From: Cannabis sativa
Taxonomy: Eukaryota; Streptophyta; Magnoliopsida; Rosales; Cannabaceae
DNA length: 64,000 nucleotides
Assembly (NCBI RefSeq): GCF_029168945.1
Contig: NC_083604.1
Location: 9,478,812-9,542,811 of the forward strand
Reading direction: 5' to 3'
Below, piece by piece: positions 1-11,620 of this stretch. Position 1 is the stretch's first letter. Each line of letters opens with the position of its first letter. Below the pieces are notes generated by a model. It was not told where the DNA came from, searched no databases, and worked only from the letters and a program-made list of their open reading frames with translations. The position numbers were made by a program, and so were the translations under genes.

Positions 1-2670
1 AAATATCACCTATTTAGATTTTCCTTTGACTAATTAATTCAATTTCTAATAATAATATACTTTAATTCATTTATTTTAAATTAATCAATAAATGAAAAAA
101 TCATTGACTTAAGTTGGTCCAAGAATTAATTAAAATAAATAATTAATTTACAACTTAATCTATTTTTCAAGATAAATTCAAAATCATCTTGCATTATGAA
201 ATGCAATTTTGAAAATTGAATAATAAAATAAAGAAAAAAATATATATTTTGAAAATTATTAAATTTAAGTTGAAAATATAAATTTCAGCTAAAAATAATT
301 TTCTATTTAATTAAGTGTCATGAAAAAGAAATATTTAAGTATCATGATGAAAATCAACTTATATATTTAATTTTCAAGTTAATTAAATGTATTAAATTCA
401 AGAAATAAATAATTAAGTGTAGAGAATGCTTAATTATTAATCTCTAGTTTAATACTAGGAAAAAATATACTTAAAATAAATTGTACCAAAATTAATTATT
501 TAAATAATTAATTTTACAATGTATAATATTTTCCTATTTAATGTTAGAAATAATAAGTAGTCTAGAAATAACTATCTAGAAAATATCTTATTTGACTAGG
601 TATCTTTACCACAAGATTTGAAAAAATATCTTGTTTAAGTTGTTTTAGAAGAATAAAAAAAAAATCAACTTAAATATCTTTCAAATTAGATTTAATTAAA
701 TTTAAAATTAAGTTATAACCACTTAATTTGAAAATATTCCATTTTAAGTTAATATTTGAAAAAAATATCAACTTAAAAAATATCTAAAGAATCTTAATAA
801 TCAATTCCTAAAATTCCTCAACTTAATTTTGAAATTTTAAATCCAAAAGATATTCAGATTTAAGTTGATTAGTTAGAGATAACTAAATATCAACTTAAAT
901 AGGAATATTTAATGAAAAAATTTAAATTAAGCTTCAGAAAGAATCTAGATGGTTATAATTCTATATTTAATTAAATACAAGAAAATACATATAGTTTAGC
1001 TTAGAATAAAATTCTTTAAACTATGGTTTTCTTAAATTAATTTCAAAATAAATGAAATTAATTATGTTGCTAATCAATTTTATTAGGTTAAACTAATTTA
1101 ATTAACCTAGTACAGTTATTCAAATCAGGCAAATGGGCCTTCACAATTGGGGTGGTTCATGTGAGGGGGTGCTGGATTCAGTATGTCGTACCCACTTCTA
1201 TGGCTCCCAACTCTCACACAAGGCCCAAAAGAGAGGAATTTAACCTTAAAATGAACAACTGTTATTAATTGAATAGGCCCAAAACTAAATGGGCCTAAAA
1301 AAAATCTATCAAAAACTATGATATTTTATTTAGCAACAACAACCTATATGCATCTATAATAAAATTAAACACATAGGCTCACACAGGCACACAATTTGGA
1401 TGGATCCTATCATGTTGCTAGGTCATACACAGATGAAAGAAGATTGTAAATATACCTGTTACAGATTATTTACTTGACCAAGAGAGCCATGAGTTAAAAT
1501 CAAATCATTGGATCTGTCAACAAGTTAACCATGGCTATTTGCAATCAAGCAATAATAAGTTTTAAAAAATTTACAAACAAGCTAAAACACATACTCCTGC
1601 AACAAGGTTAGCTGGATAGTTGGATGGAGGATTTATTTAATTTTAAATAAATAATTTCAAAAAATTAATTAAATAAAAAAATTTATTTTCGAAAAATAAT
1701 AAAATAAAAATTAAAAAATTTCGAAATTAATATAATAATATTTAAAATTAAACCTACAATTTTGAAAAATTAGGTTTCAACCAACCTAAATATCATTTCA
1801 AAATTTGCTAACTACTTTTAAAAATTTAATGTTATTTTATAAATAAAAATTAAAAAAGACAAATAAATATCTTTTTTAGATTTTATGATTTAATTTAAAT
1901 AAATAAAATAAAAAAATTTAAAAGTTAGCAAAATATCTTACATCTATTTAAAATTACATGATTATAGTTATCTTATTTTAAATTTAAATAAGGTCAAATT
2001 ATTTAAAAAATTTAATATCTGACCTTAAATTTAAAAATAAGATATAATCAAATTTAAAAATAAGATAGATAATTAAGCAAAAAAGATAGATATTTACTAT
2101 TTTCAAATTCAAATTACACTAATATCATGAATTAAATTAAAAAAATATTAATTAATTTAATTATGATAATTAGAATTGAATTAGGAATAGTAAATGTATA
2201 AATACAAAACTATACAAAAAATCGGAAGTTAAATCCATGAAATAGCATGAAAAATCGAAGAAAAACGAAAAAATGCGAGCTGTACAGACAGTATGAGCAT
2301 ACTGTCCGCGCGCGCTCTAAGGGGTGCATGGGCGAGGAAACACGGCGCAAGGGGAGGCTGCATGATTTTCGCGCGCGCACGTGGTGTAGTGACACCACCT
2401 CGATATTTTCGAAACTTCAAAAAATCATAACTGATTCAAATTAAATCGAAATTGAGTTCTGTAAAAAAGTAAATTGCTTAATTTTTTCCATACTATCCAA
2501 TAAAAATAATTCTAGAAACAGATATTCAATTATTTTTCACGAAAATTCACAAACATCAATCAATCATTAAATAACACTCAATACAACATGATACCATCCA
2601 AAACATCAAACAATCGTTTTAAGTCCAAATTTCTTGCAAGCAAATAAATTACCATGGCTCTGAGGCCAGT
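1..2670 (-). mobile_element. Internal region of Copia-like LTR element (partial)
   Basis: This stretch is homologous, in reverse complement, to the internal region after the LTR at 31212-33139 (about 33140-36200). A clear anchor is 1140-1250, which matches 34890-35000 inverted. It begins at a primer-binding site next to the LTR at 2671 and runs leftwards off the window. No coding sequence is visible: it is AT-rich with a short GC-rich island (about 2300-2395), as in the other copy. The short ORFs here are not conserved. I infer a non-autonomous or badly decayed element whose remaining body lies outside the window. Confidence 0.8.
2651..2670 (-). other. Primer-binding site (initiator-Met tRNA type)
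   Basis: Read on the minus strand, the bases right after the LTR end are ACTGGCCTCAGAGCCATGGT. This is a variant of the TGGTATCAGAGC primer site of Copia elements, complementary to the 3' end of initiator tRNA-Met. The plus-strand copy at 33140 reads ACTGGCACCAGAGCCATGG. Confidence 0.75.
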
Positions 2671-3689
2671 TGTTGGAATTTATTACCAGGATCTTAGATC
2701 TACTCACAAGTATGTTGATTAACACCCTAAATATGAACTTTCTAAAACGATAAAATAAACACATATAAAGTTTAGTAAACCTTACATTGGGTGCAGCGGA
2801 ATAATATGACTCCTTCTGTTCAGATCTCTAACCCTTGTATCCTTTCTATCGCAGAGTATTATCAAGATCTGAACCTGGATCTCTTTCTCTGATTCTTTAG
2901 TGCTGAAACTCCTTCTTGTTGAATGTCTTTCTTTACGATCTTCCTCACTATGATTGAGGTATCACTTGCTGTGTGTGGGCACTACTCTAATCACTAAGTG
3001 TTTCGAAATCTTAAGGAAGAAGAGAGAGATGGAGTGGTCGACCAAGGTATAGAGAGAGAGGCTCAGGTTTTTCTGAATGAAAAGTGTAATTTTCCTTAAG
3101 CCTTCATTATCTATTTATATCATTCCACTAGGGTTAGGTTTGAATTATTTGGCATTAAAATAATGAAAATATCAGAGGATAATTCCTATAAAAGTGGTCG
3201 GCCATATCTGTATGGATTTGGGCCTCACTTTTTGCAATTTTGCAGTTTTATCACTTTTGCATCTGATTTTCTCAAAAACGCCAATTTTTAAATTCAACCA
3301 TTTAAATGCCAATTCTAACTATTTAATAATTATAAATAATTATTACATAATATTGTCATTTATCATATTTATTAATTGAACCATACAAAGTATCATAATT
3401 AACAAATATGCCCGTAAAACTCTTTCTTTACAATTTCACCCTTACTTAGTGAAAAATTCACAAATAGACATAGTCTAATTTGAGAATTATAATTGATTAA
3501 TCAAAACCAATTATATGAGTCTTACAAGCAATATTATCTCAACTGGTGGGGGGACCATGGGTCTATATAACCAAATTCCAATAAGCAGATCAAGAATTTA
3601 TTACCTAAATTCATTGACTTAATTATTAATTCTTCGTTGAATCCACGCATAGAACTTAGAATTGCACTCTCAGTATATAAAACCCAACA
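2671..3689 (-). mobile_element. Copia-like LTR with internal deletion
   Basis: A minus-strand LTR bounded by TGTTGG and CCAACA, 1019 bp, against about 1.9 kb for its relatives. Compared with 3746-5644 it keeps the first dozen bases, then jumps to the block that starts at about 4622, so roughly 860 bp are missing. It is followed by a primer-binding site, so it is the 5' LTR of the element in 1-2670. Confidence 0.8.
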
Positions 3690-3745
3690 ATATATATTTT
3701 TTGTTGTATGGTATATCATTTTTAAATAATATTTAAGTTATATTT

Positions 3746-5644
3746 TGTTGGGTTTTATGCCCTAAATAAAAATCATTTCAATATAATCAAATTTACTTAT
3801 TAATATAGATCAGAAATAACATTTAATGTTGCATGGTTCACATGATTTATTTCATGATTATATGTACATAATGTATGAATTCATCTGAAACCCTTTTCAC
3901 GTACTTGATCTTGTTTATCGTGCTGTCAACACATTGGAAAGTAAACATGACTATGTGAATAAAGTTTCCTAGATTTATCAGACATAGGGTTTTACTGATA
4001 TGATAATCTACAACAAGAGTTTACTTGCATTTGGAGAAATGCTATGTTCTTTCCAGAACATTGGTTAAAGTAAAGCTCAGGTTAGATGCATAGAGTATGC
4101 ATCGGAAGGGACCGATATTGAACTTTGACTTAGATTTATTAAACTTACCGTAATATCTATTCAAGTCAATATCGCCTAGTTGATCCTAGATCAAATGATC
4201 TTAATCATGTTATGATTAGGCTCGATCTCGAGAGGCTATTCGTGTTCTTTGATTTGTTAGTTAAGCCTACTTTTGGGTCAGGGTGATACATACATTTTGG
4301 GAACACGGTAGTACAATTGAATGGGAGCGCTAACATAAACATGGAATCTATAGCTTCTATCTGGCGAATAGTAAGTAAAGGATGATCTCCTTCGAGCTTG
4401 ACCAAACGAAAATAAATGGTGGAGATCTCATTTCACATACGCTGAAATATCATTTATACGGGGTTAAGTGTTTTAAGGATTAAATACATTGTAGGGTGTA
4501 ACGGTAATCTAATCCCTTTTACAGTGTAGATCATTCATATAGAGGATCATTGATCAAATTAGGATTATAAGAATGAATAACTAATGATGTGTCTATATGG
4601 TGGAACATATAGAGCATTCTATATACTGAGAGTGCAATTCTAAGTTCTATGAGTGGATTCAACGAAGAATTAATAAGTTAGTGAATTTTAGTAATAAATT
4701 CTTGATCTATTTATTGGAAGCTCGGTTATATAGACCCATGGTCCCCGCACTAGTTGAGATAATATTGCTTGTAAGACTCATGTAATTGGTTTTGATTAAT
4801 CAATTATAATTCTCAAATTAGGCTATGTCTATTTGTGAATTTTTCACTAAGTAAGGGCGAAATTGTAAAGAAAGAGTTTTAGGGGCATATTTATTAATTA
4901 TGATACTTTGTATGGTTTAATTAATAAATATGATAAATGACAATATTATTTAATAATTATTTATAGTTATTAAATAGTTAGAATTGGCATTTAAATGGTT
5001 GAATTAGAAAATTGGCGTTTTTGAGAAAATCAGATGCACAAAAGATAAAACTGCAAAGTTGCAAAAAGTGAGGCCCAAATCCACTATGCATGGCCGGCCA
5101 CCTTTGTAGGGTTTTCCCTCTGATATTTTCATTATTTCAATGCCAAATAATTCAAACCTAACCCTAGTGGAATGCTATAAATAGATAGTGAAGGCTTCAG
5201 GAAAAGTACACACTTTTCTTCTGACTTTTCATTCAGAAAAAAAACCGAGCCTCTCTCTCTCCCTATCTTTAGCCGCCACCTTGCTCTCTTCCTTCCCTCT
5301 TCAATTTTCGAAATTCTTAGTGTGAGAGTAGTGCCCACACACAGCAAGTGATACCTCAATCATAGGGAGGAAGATCGTGAAGAAAGACTTTCAACAAGAA
5401 GGAGTTTCAGCACCAAAGAATCAGAGAAAGAGATCCAAGTTCAGATATTGATAATGCTCTGCTACCAAAAGGAATCAAGGGCTAGATATCTGAAAGGAAT
5501 GAGTCATTATATTCCGCTGCACCCAATGTAAGGTTTACTAAACTTTATATGTGTTTATTTCATCGTTTTAGAAAGTTTATATTTAGGGTGTTAATCAACA
5601 TACTTGTGAGTAGATCTAAGATCCTGGTAAAATAATTTCCAACA
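3746..5644 (+). mobile_element. Solo LTR, same Copia-like family
   Basis: A 1899-bp LTR starting TGTTGGGTTTTATGCC and ending AATAATTTCCAACA, matching 31212-33139 and 39344-41269. No primer-binding site follows it and no internal sequence precedes it, so it is a solo LTR. The flanking pentamers TATTT (3741-3745) and TATGT (5645-5649) may be a mutated target duplication. It lies 56 bp from the inverted LTR at 2671-3689. Confidence 0.8.
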
Positions 5645-6430
5645 TATGTTTTATTATATTTTTGTTGACATGATATATTATTTTATTAGCATCTTATATT
5701 TTTTTTTTTATTTTTTGTTATTACATATATTTTGATTGTAAGGTATATATTTTTTGTTATATAATATATAAGTTTTATTGTATAGTATATCATTTTATTT
5801 TAGATGATGCATGTTTAATTTTTATTTACTATATATAAAGGTGATATATAATTTTGTAAGTATGGTATACTTATTTTATGGTTGTATATAATTGATATAC
5901 ACAATTTTTTTTATAATATTATATAATTTTGTTTTATTATTATTGTAAATATATATGTTTTGTTGTATCATATATGGTTTTTGCTGTCTATAGTTTATCA
6001 TTTATTTAAGATAATATTTAGTTTTTATTTTATTATATATAAATTTTTTGGTATGTATACATAATCTAATAGTGGCATATATAATTTTGCTAGTATGATC
6101 TATGTATTTTTTTTTTCTTTGTGGTATATAATTTTATTACTATGGTATATTAATTTTCAGTGATACAATATATCAAATACTGTTGTATATATTTAATAAT
6201 CTAATATATTTATTCGTTTTTGTTACAATATAATAATATGCATTACTAAAAAATTATAAAACTTAATTTAATTATTATATACATATTTTGTAAAAAATAA
6301 TATTAATAAATATATTTTTATAATTTTTATTAGCCAATTTATCATATTTGCCATTTTTTTTAATTTTTTTTAAAAAAAGACATTTACTAACTTAGTTTTT
6401 AAATTTAGGACCATTTTATATCTCAGCCCT
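5645..6430. repeat. AT-rich degenerate repeat units and dispersed repeat
   Basis: Degenerate units of roughly 215-225 bp share the word GTATATCATTT or a close variant (near 5785 and 5993). A split unit at 3690-3745 resumes after the solo LTR, so the LTR inserted into this repeat. The right part (about 6130-6430) has an inverted relative at about 56090-56460, which makes it a dispersed repeat of unknown class. No coding sequence. Confidence 0.55.
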
Positions 6431-6866
6431 ATAATAAATTTATAACAAAAATATGAAATTTAAAATTATTAATAAAATTGTTAAATCCTGCCAAACTAAC
6501 TATTGTTTGTTACTATTTTAAAATTAATATATATTTTTTTTATAATGGGTAAATATTATTTTAGACTTTGTGTTTTGTAAAAAGTTACCAATTGGATGCT
6601 CTGTTTTATTAAATGACAAAACAGGCCCTATATTTTCTAAAATAGTGAAAATAAGACCTTGAGCTCGATTTTTGATTTATATTTTTTTCTTAATATAATA
6701 AACTTTAAGATAATTCCTAACACGAATAAGTACAGAAAATATAATCAGTTTCATCATAATATCTCTAGATTAGATTATTATTAAGCTTTATTTTGACAAA
6801 AAATTAATTTAAGGTGCTATTTGTATTATTTTAAAAAATAGAAAATTTATTTTATCATTTAATAAC
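6431..6866. other. No gene recognised
   Basis: AT-rich sequence with no convincing ORF and no repeat I can place, up to the target-site copy of the MITE that starts at 6867. Confidence 0.5.
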
Positions 6867-7224
6867 GGCTAATTAAGATTTTTGCTTCCTAAACTTTGAC
6901 ATGTACTAAATTATGCCCCTGAATTTTTAAGGTCGTTAAAAATGCCCCCTGAACTATTAAGATTGTTGGATTTAAAGACTTCTGTCTAATTTCATTCAAT
7001 TTTACTATTTCAGTGATTGTTTATGTACTAAATTATGCTCCCCAGATTTTAATATCTACCAAACCATGCCCCTCGAACTTTGACATGTACTAAATCGTGC
7101 CCCTTGAACTTTCATCCATGTTAGATTTTTTTTACTAAAATTGGACAAAAGTCCTTAAATCTAACAATCTAGGAGGCATTTTTAACAACCTTAAAAATTA
7201 AGGGGACAGAAATCCTAATTAGCC
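6867..7224. mobile_element. MITE with Mutator-like 9-bp target duplication
   Basis: The ends are inverted repeats: GGCTAATTAAGATTTTTG on the left, and on the right the complement of GGCTAATTAGGATTTCTG. The arms pair over much of their length (lines such as 'catgcccctcgaactttgac' recur inverted). The flanks TTTAATAAC (6858-6866) and TTTAATAAA (7225-7233) match at 8 of 9 bases, and 9 bp is the target-duplication length typical of Mutator-like elements. No ORF. A related copy is at about 50885-51246. Confidence 0.7.
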
Positions 7225-7254
7225 TTTAATAAAATAAAAAATATAATTTATAAT

Positions 7255-8325
7255 TTTTATAAAACACAAAATACAAAAATGCTATGGAATTATTACATAA
7301 AAAATAAAAATTGACATTTTATTTACAAAAATACCTTTATAAGGTAAAGACAACATTTATACCTTTTATGTGATTTTAATTACTAAAATACCACTTACAC
7401 TATCATCACTTACACAATCAGACGATGGTTGCAATGTGGTTGCTGCGTGGTTGCACGGTGGTTGCATCAGACGAATCAGACGATGGTTGCAGTGTGGTTG
7501 CTAGGTGGTTGGCCGAAGGTTGCATCAGACGAAGGTTTCAATCAGACGAAAGTTTCTGGGTAGTTGCTGTGTGGTTGGCTGAAGGTTGCATCAGACGAAG
7601 GTTTCAATCAGACGAAATAACTGTTAGCAAAATGTTTAGGCAACTGTAATGCAACTGTAGTGCAACTGTTGTGAAACATTAAAAATCATAACAATGTTTC
7701 CACGTACTTAACTCTATCTACATGTCTCTTAATGATTTAATATGAATAAATTCACCATTAGAAATTTGGAAAACAACAAAAATACACCAAGATAAACATT
7801 TTACTATAATATTGATGTAATTTTTTTTGGATTATACTTGAGTTGGATTGTTTGGGAACTCCAGTTCAACAATTTGAGATCTGTCTTTCATAGATCTAAA
7901 AACTGAAGTGAGGACATTAGTTTTATGCAAATTAAATTAGATTTCCAGTTGAATTTTAGTTTCTTAGTAGTTTTTCTACATTTTTTTATGAATTCGAAGC
8001 AGCCCCTGTTTTGATTAATTTTGGTCGTCTTTTCAGGTGAAGTCGCCGAAATTAATGTTGGTTCTCTTTCTCATTGAATTTTTATTTCGGTTGCGTTGGG
8101 TTGCTACATAGTTGCACGATGGTTGCACGATGGTTGCACTATAGTTGCCCAAAAAGCATGGATCCTGAGTTAAAGGTGTGTGTAAGTGGTATTTGTGTAA
8201 TTTTTTTTATTTGGGTTGTATATTTGTTTATTTGGCCCGCTGAAAGTATTTTTGTAATATTGTTACTTTTTTTTTTTAGTTAAAACTGAAAAAAGCCCAA
8301 ATGCTATTTACCTAAAAAAAAAAAG
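7255..8325. mobile_element. Probable non-autonomous DNA element with TTGC repeats
   Basis: Both ends carry similar inverted sequence: ACAAAAATAC followed further in by AATACCACTTACAC (left 7325-7400, right 8170-8255 in complement). Inside the ends are clusters of TGGTTGCA-like words (7424-7600 and 8095-8150) facing inwards. The arrangement suggests subterminal binding repeats of a TIR element. Exact ends and target duplication were not fixed. It lies about 100 bp upstream of the TOM20 promoter motifs. Confidence 0.45.
7424..7620 (+). repeat. Imperfect tandem repeat (GGTTGCATCAGACGAAGG type)
   Basis: Repeated words GTGGTTGC, GAAGGTTGCATCAGACGA and AGGTTTCAATCAGACGAA recur two to four times. 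The ORF across it (7425-7649) is a by-product of the repeat and is not called as a gene. Confidence 0.7.
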
Positions 8326-8423
8326 AATATTTACGTCATTAGTTAATGTTGTTAGCGTAAATTATGTTGACTAGTTTTAAATAAAAATTTTTAGTACTGA
8401 CTACTGACTTACTTCCCCGTTAA

Positions 8424-8492
8424 GCGGCAAACCCTAGCTCTTAATTTGCGGCAAACGCATATAGTTACAGAAAACTCTGATCAATCAAACCA
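8424..8492 (+). promoter_or_regulatory. TOM20 proximal promoter/leader: telo-box and direct repeat
   Basis: AAACCCTAG (8429-8437) is a telo-box-like motif, common just upstream of plant housekeeping genes. GCGGCAAAC occurs twice (8424-8432 and 8448-8456). No clear TATA box is seen close by. The transcription start is unknown. Confidence 0.4.
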
Positions 8493-10831
8493 ATGGAGTT
8501 CTCTCAAGATGATTTTGATCGTCTCCTTCTCTTCGAGCACACTCGCAAAGCTGCCGAAGCTACTTACGCCAAAGATCCTCTCGATGCTGATGTTCGTCTC
8601 TCTCTCTCTCTCTCTCTCTCTCTCATGTATATGTTTAGAATTGGGGCGTCTTATGATTTTCCTTTGTAATTTTCTAAATATATTTTTGGGCAGAATTTAA
8701 CAAAATGGGGAGGAGCATTGCTGGAGTTATCGCAGTTTCAAAGCGTTTCAGACTCGAAGACCATGATTAACGGTACAGCCCTGTTGTTGTGTATGTTATA
8801 TATCAAAAGTACTATACTACCATTTGATAGGTGGTAATGGTATTCAAGCAGGGACTGTTGAATTTTAATCTTAATCATATTATAGATGCAATTTCGAAGT
8901 TTGAGGAGGCTTTGCTCATTGACCCTTTGAAGCATGAGGCTCTGTGGTCACTAGGAAATGCTAATACCTCTTATGCTTTCATGACGCCTAATCTCGATGA
9001 GGCAAAGCCTTATTTCGATAGTGCATACGATTTTTTCCAAAAGGCATTGGAGGAGGTATACTGTCATGCTCCAGAATTTCAAAAATTGTTTTAGTTGTAA
9101 GTTGTTCAATAATGGTGGAACTTGTTTTATTTGTAGGATCCTGGTAATGAGCTATACAGCAAGTCTTTGGAAATCAATGCTAAGGTATATTTCAATGTTA
9201 AGAACCACTATTTATGTTTACTACTGTTTCCTGGGAGACATTATTAAGTTAAGAGTATGTACTAGAATGATGGATAATGTAGTTTAATTGGATACAACTG
9301 GCACATATATTATGTACCAGAATTTGTATGTCATTTTTTTAGCTTTTGTCTGCTGTTATTGCTTCTTTTACTGCTATATATCATGTTGGTACAAGCAGAT
9401 GACTTGAAACAATGCATAGTTATTTTCGTATCTTGTGAAGTAACATGGAGTTTTGTCATGTGATATGGATTATGGAGACTGGTAGTACTTAGTATTAGCC
9501 TAATCATCACTGAACTAATCTTGTTATTAATTAAAGAAGACCAATATATACTGTATGATATTGACTTGACATTACTTATCATCAGTGTTGGTAAAAAAGC
9601 AGCTCCTGTGTTATTGAAGAAATTAATTTACTGCTAATGACTAGGCGATCATAAATTGTAGTAAGGTTTCTGTTGGGAAATCAATCTTGTTAACTATATA
9701 GCTTGACAAAACAATGGTTTTTGATATGTTGACAGTATTTAAATAAATAATCTTTTTACTTTGAACATGATTTGTGTTCTTTCTTTCTGCATAATGGAGT
9801 TATGAATTTAGAAATATTGTGCTAGATTTGTGTGATAGATGATAATTAGATCTCTCTACGTACAATGTTATAATCAAGTTTGGCTCATCAACATTGTTGA
9901 TTATCCTAGGCAACAGAGTTGCACACAGAGATCCACAAGCACGGACTAGGTCAACAGACTGCAGCTGCAGGATCTGATACATCCTTTAATGCAAAGGTAT
10001 TTTTCACAGAATTATCTGCACGTAATATTCATCTTATGAATGATTTGACAAACCTGTTTCTTTGTGTGATATGATTCTTGCCAGTTGATCTCAGATTTGT
10101 TAGGTAATCATAAAATTCTCAAACTTGCTACTAGATTTGTACGCATCTATCTTAATACCGTTATTAAAAGCTGCAACTTGCATATTAACACTTTCGGCAC
10201 TGTCATATCTGTGATACATGCAGTTTCCCATTGTGTTAGACTTTATGTTTATTTCTGTCTTGTTTTGGACCTTTAGCATTAGCCTGCATACATGCTGCTG
10301 GCCAGACCTTGCTCTTTGTTATAAATGGCCTGCCCTGCTTTGTGTTTTGAGTCTGTATATCAATTTATTGGCTGTTGGTTCGGATCTCATTAGATTTATT
10401 ATGCATATAAAATCCTTATACTGGATGTTCCCACACTTGCTGTTCTCGAGCTCACTTGTTGAGGGATAAGCACATAAGCATAATCTTATTGTTAACCTAT
10501 AGCTGTGCGATAAACCAAACCTAAAATGGTTAAACCTTTTGAGTGGTATAACAGAATGTCACTGTTATTTTCTTGTGCTCTATTTTCCAAACATTAATAG
10601 CGAGAAAAGAATGCAGTGTTTTTCCGTATGAAATATCACTGTAAAAAGCATATAATAAATGACTGGGACTTCTTTACGATACTGTTTTTCTTTCCATATG
10701 CTCAGAGTTCCAAGCCGAAGAAGAGCAGTGATTTCAACTATGATATTTGTGGATGGATCATCCTTGCAGTTGCAGTTGTCGCATGGGTCGGAATGGCAAA
10801 ATCCAACATGCCTCCACCACCCCCTAGATAA
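8493..10831 (+). CDS. TOM20: Mitochondrial import receptor subunit TOM20
   Basis: Six coding exons with GT-AG introns: 8493-8591, 8694-8772, 8886-9055, 9137-9184, 9910-9996, 10706-10831. They sum to 609 nt, a 202-aa protein, which is the usual plant TOM20 length. Plant TOM20 is the outer-membrane receptor of the TOM complex that binds mitochondrial presequences. It evolved separately from the fungal/animal protein and is anchored by its C-terminus. Seen here: N-terminal [15 protein letters not shown]; the conserved [21 protein letters not shown]-like helices with [17 protein letters not shown] and [10 protein letters not shown] (residues about 64-95); a C-terminal membrane span [16 protein letters not shown] (about 177-192) after a lysine-rich hinge; and a proline-rich tail PPPPPR. 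The start is the first ATG giving the family N-terminus. All splice phases close, with no stop or frameshift. Intron 1 carries a (TC)n run. Confidence 0.95.
8599..8624 (+). repeat. (TC)n microsatellite in TOM20 intron 1
   Basis: A run of about 13 TC units just after the first splice donor of TOM20, likely length-polymorphic. Confidence 0.85.
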
Positions 10832-11620
10832 GTTTTTATATCCAGTTATGGTTACCTTACCAGTGGGATTTCTGGAAGGTTCAATTTTTGATTAGAAGAC
10901 CTGCTTTGTTGCTATTTGATATAATTCGTTATGTCTGCTATGTATTGATTATGATTAGTATGTTTTCTCTATGTTATTCACCTAGAAAATTTTACATAAA
11001 TTATCTGCTGCTCTATTGCAAATTATTGGTAGCCTTTTGACGGTGTATCTAAATTAAGTTAATTATTCGTAGGTATTTATTTCTTTTTCGCACTAAATCA
11101 AAAGTTAATTTCATTATTTTCCAATAAAATAAGATAATCTTTGTTAATTTGATATTCTGTTTGGAAATGAAATGAAACCAAATTGACCTATTTGACACTA
11201 TTGTTTATTGAAAAATGCTAAAAAGGTACTAGTGGTGTCCAACACTACTACAAACCGACGTGGTATTATCAGTGTAATTAAATATCGGGTTTCACATTTG
11301 TTAATTTTTCACAAGTATCTACACTGATTAATTCCCTTGTTTGGATTAGCGTGGATTTCAATTCTTGTTGCAAATTGTTTTTGGAATGATAATTTAGAGT
11401 GATACTTGGGTTTTCATTATGTGTAAAAAAGTTCTTTACATTTAAGGGCATGGCTGGAATACAGTGAAAGTGGGTGATTTATTGTGCAATGGGTGCAGAT
11501 AAGGACTCATTTTGGGGATATTCAAACTATTTAAACTGAACCAATAAACTATTTATCTTATTCCGCGTCGTGTTCAAACTAATGAATTCATAAGGTAAGC
11601 TTCTTTAAATCAGGTTGGAA
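10832..11620. other. TOM20 downstream region, no gene recognised
   Basis: 3' untranslated and intergenic sequence. I see no further ORF with family resemblance and no clear element until the hAT MITE at 11621. Confidence 0.5.
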
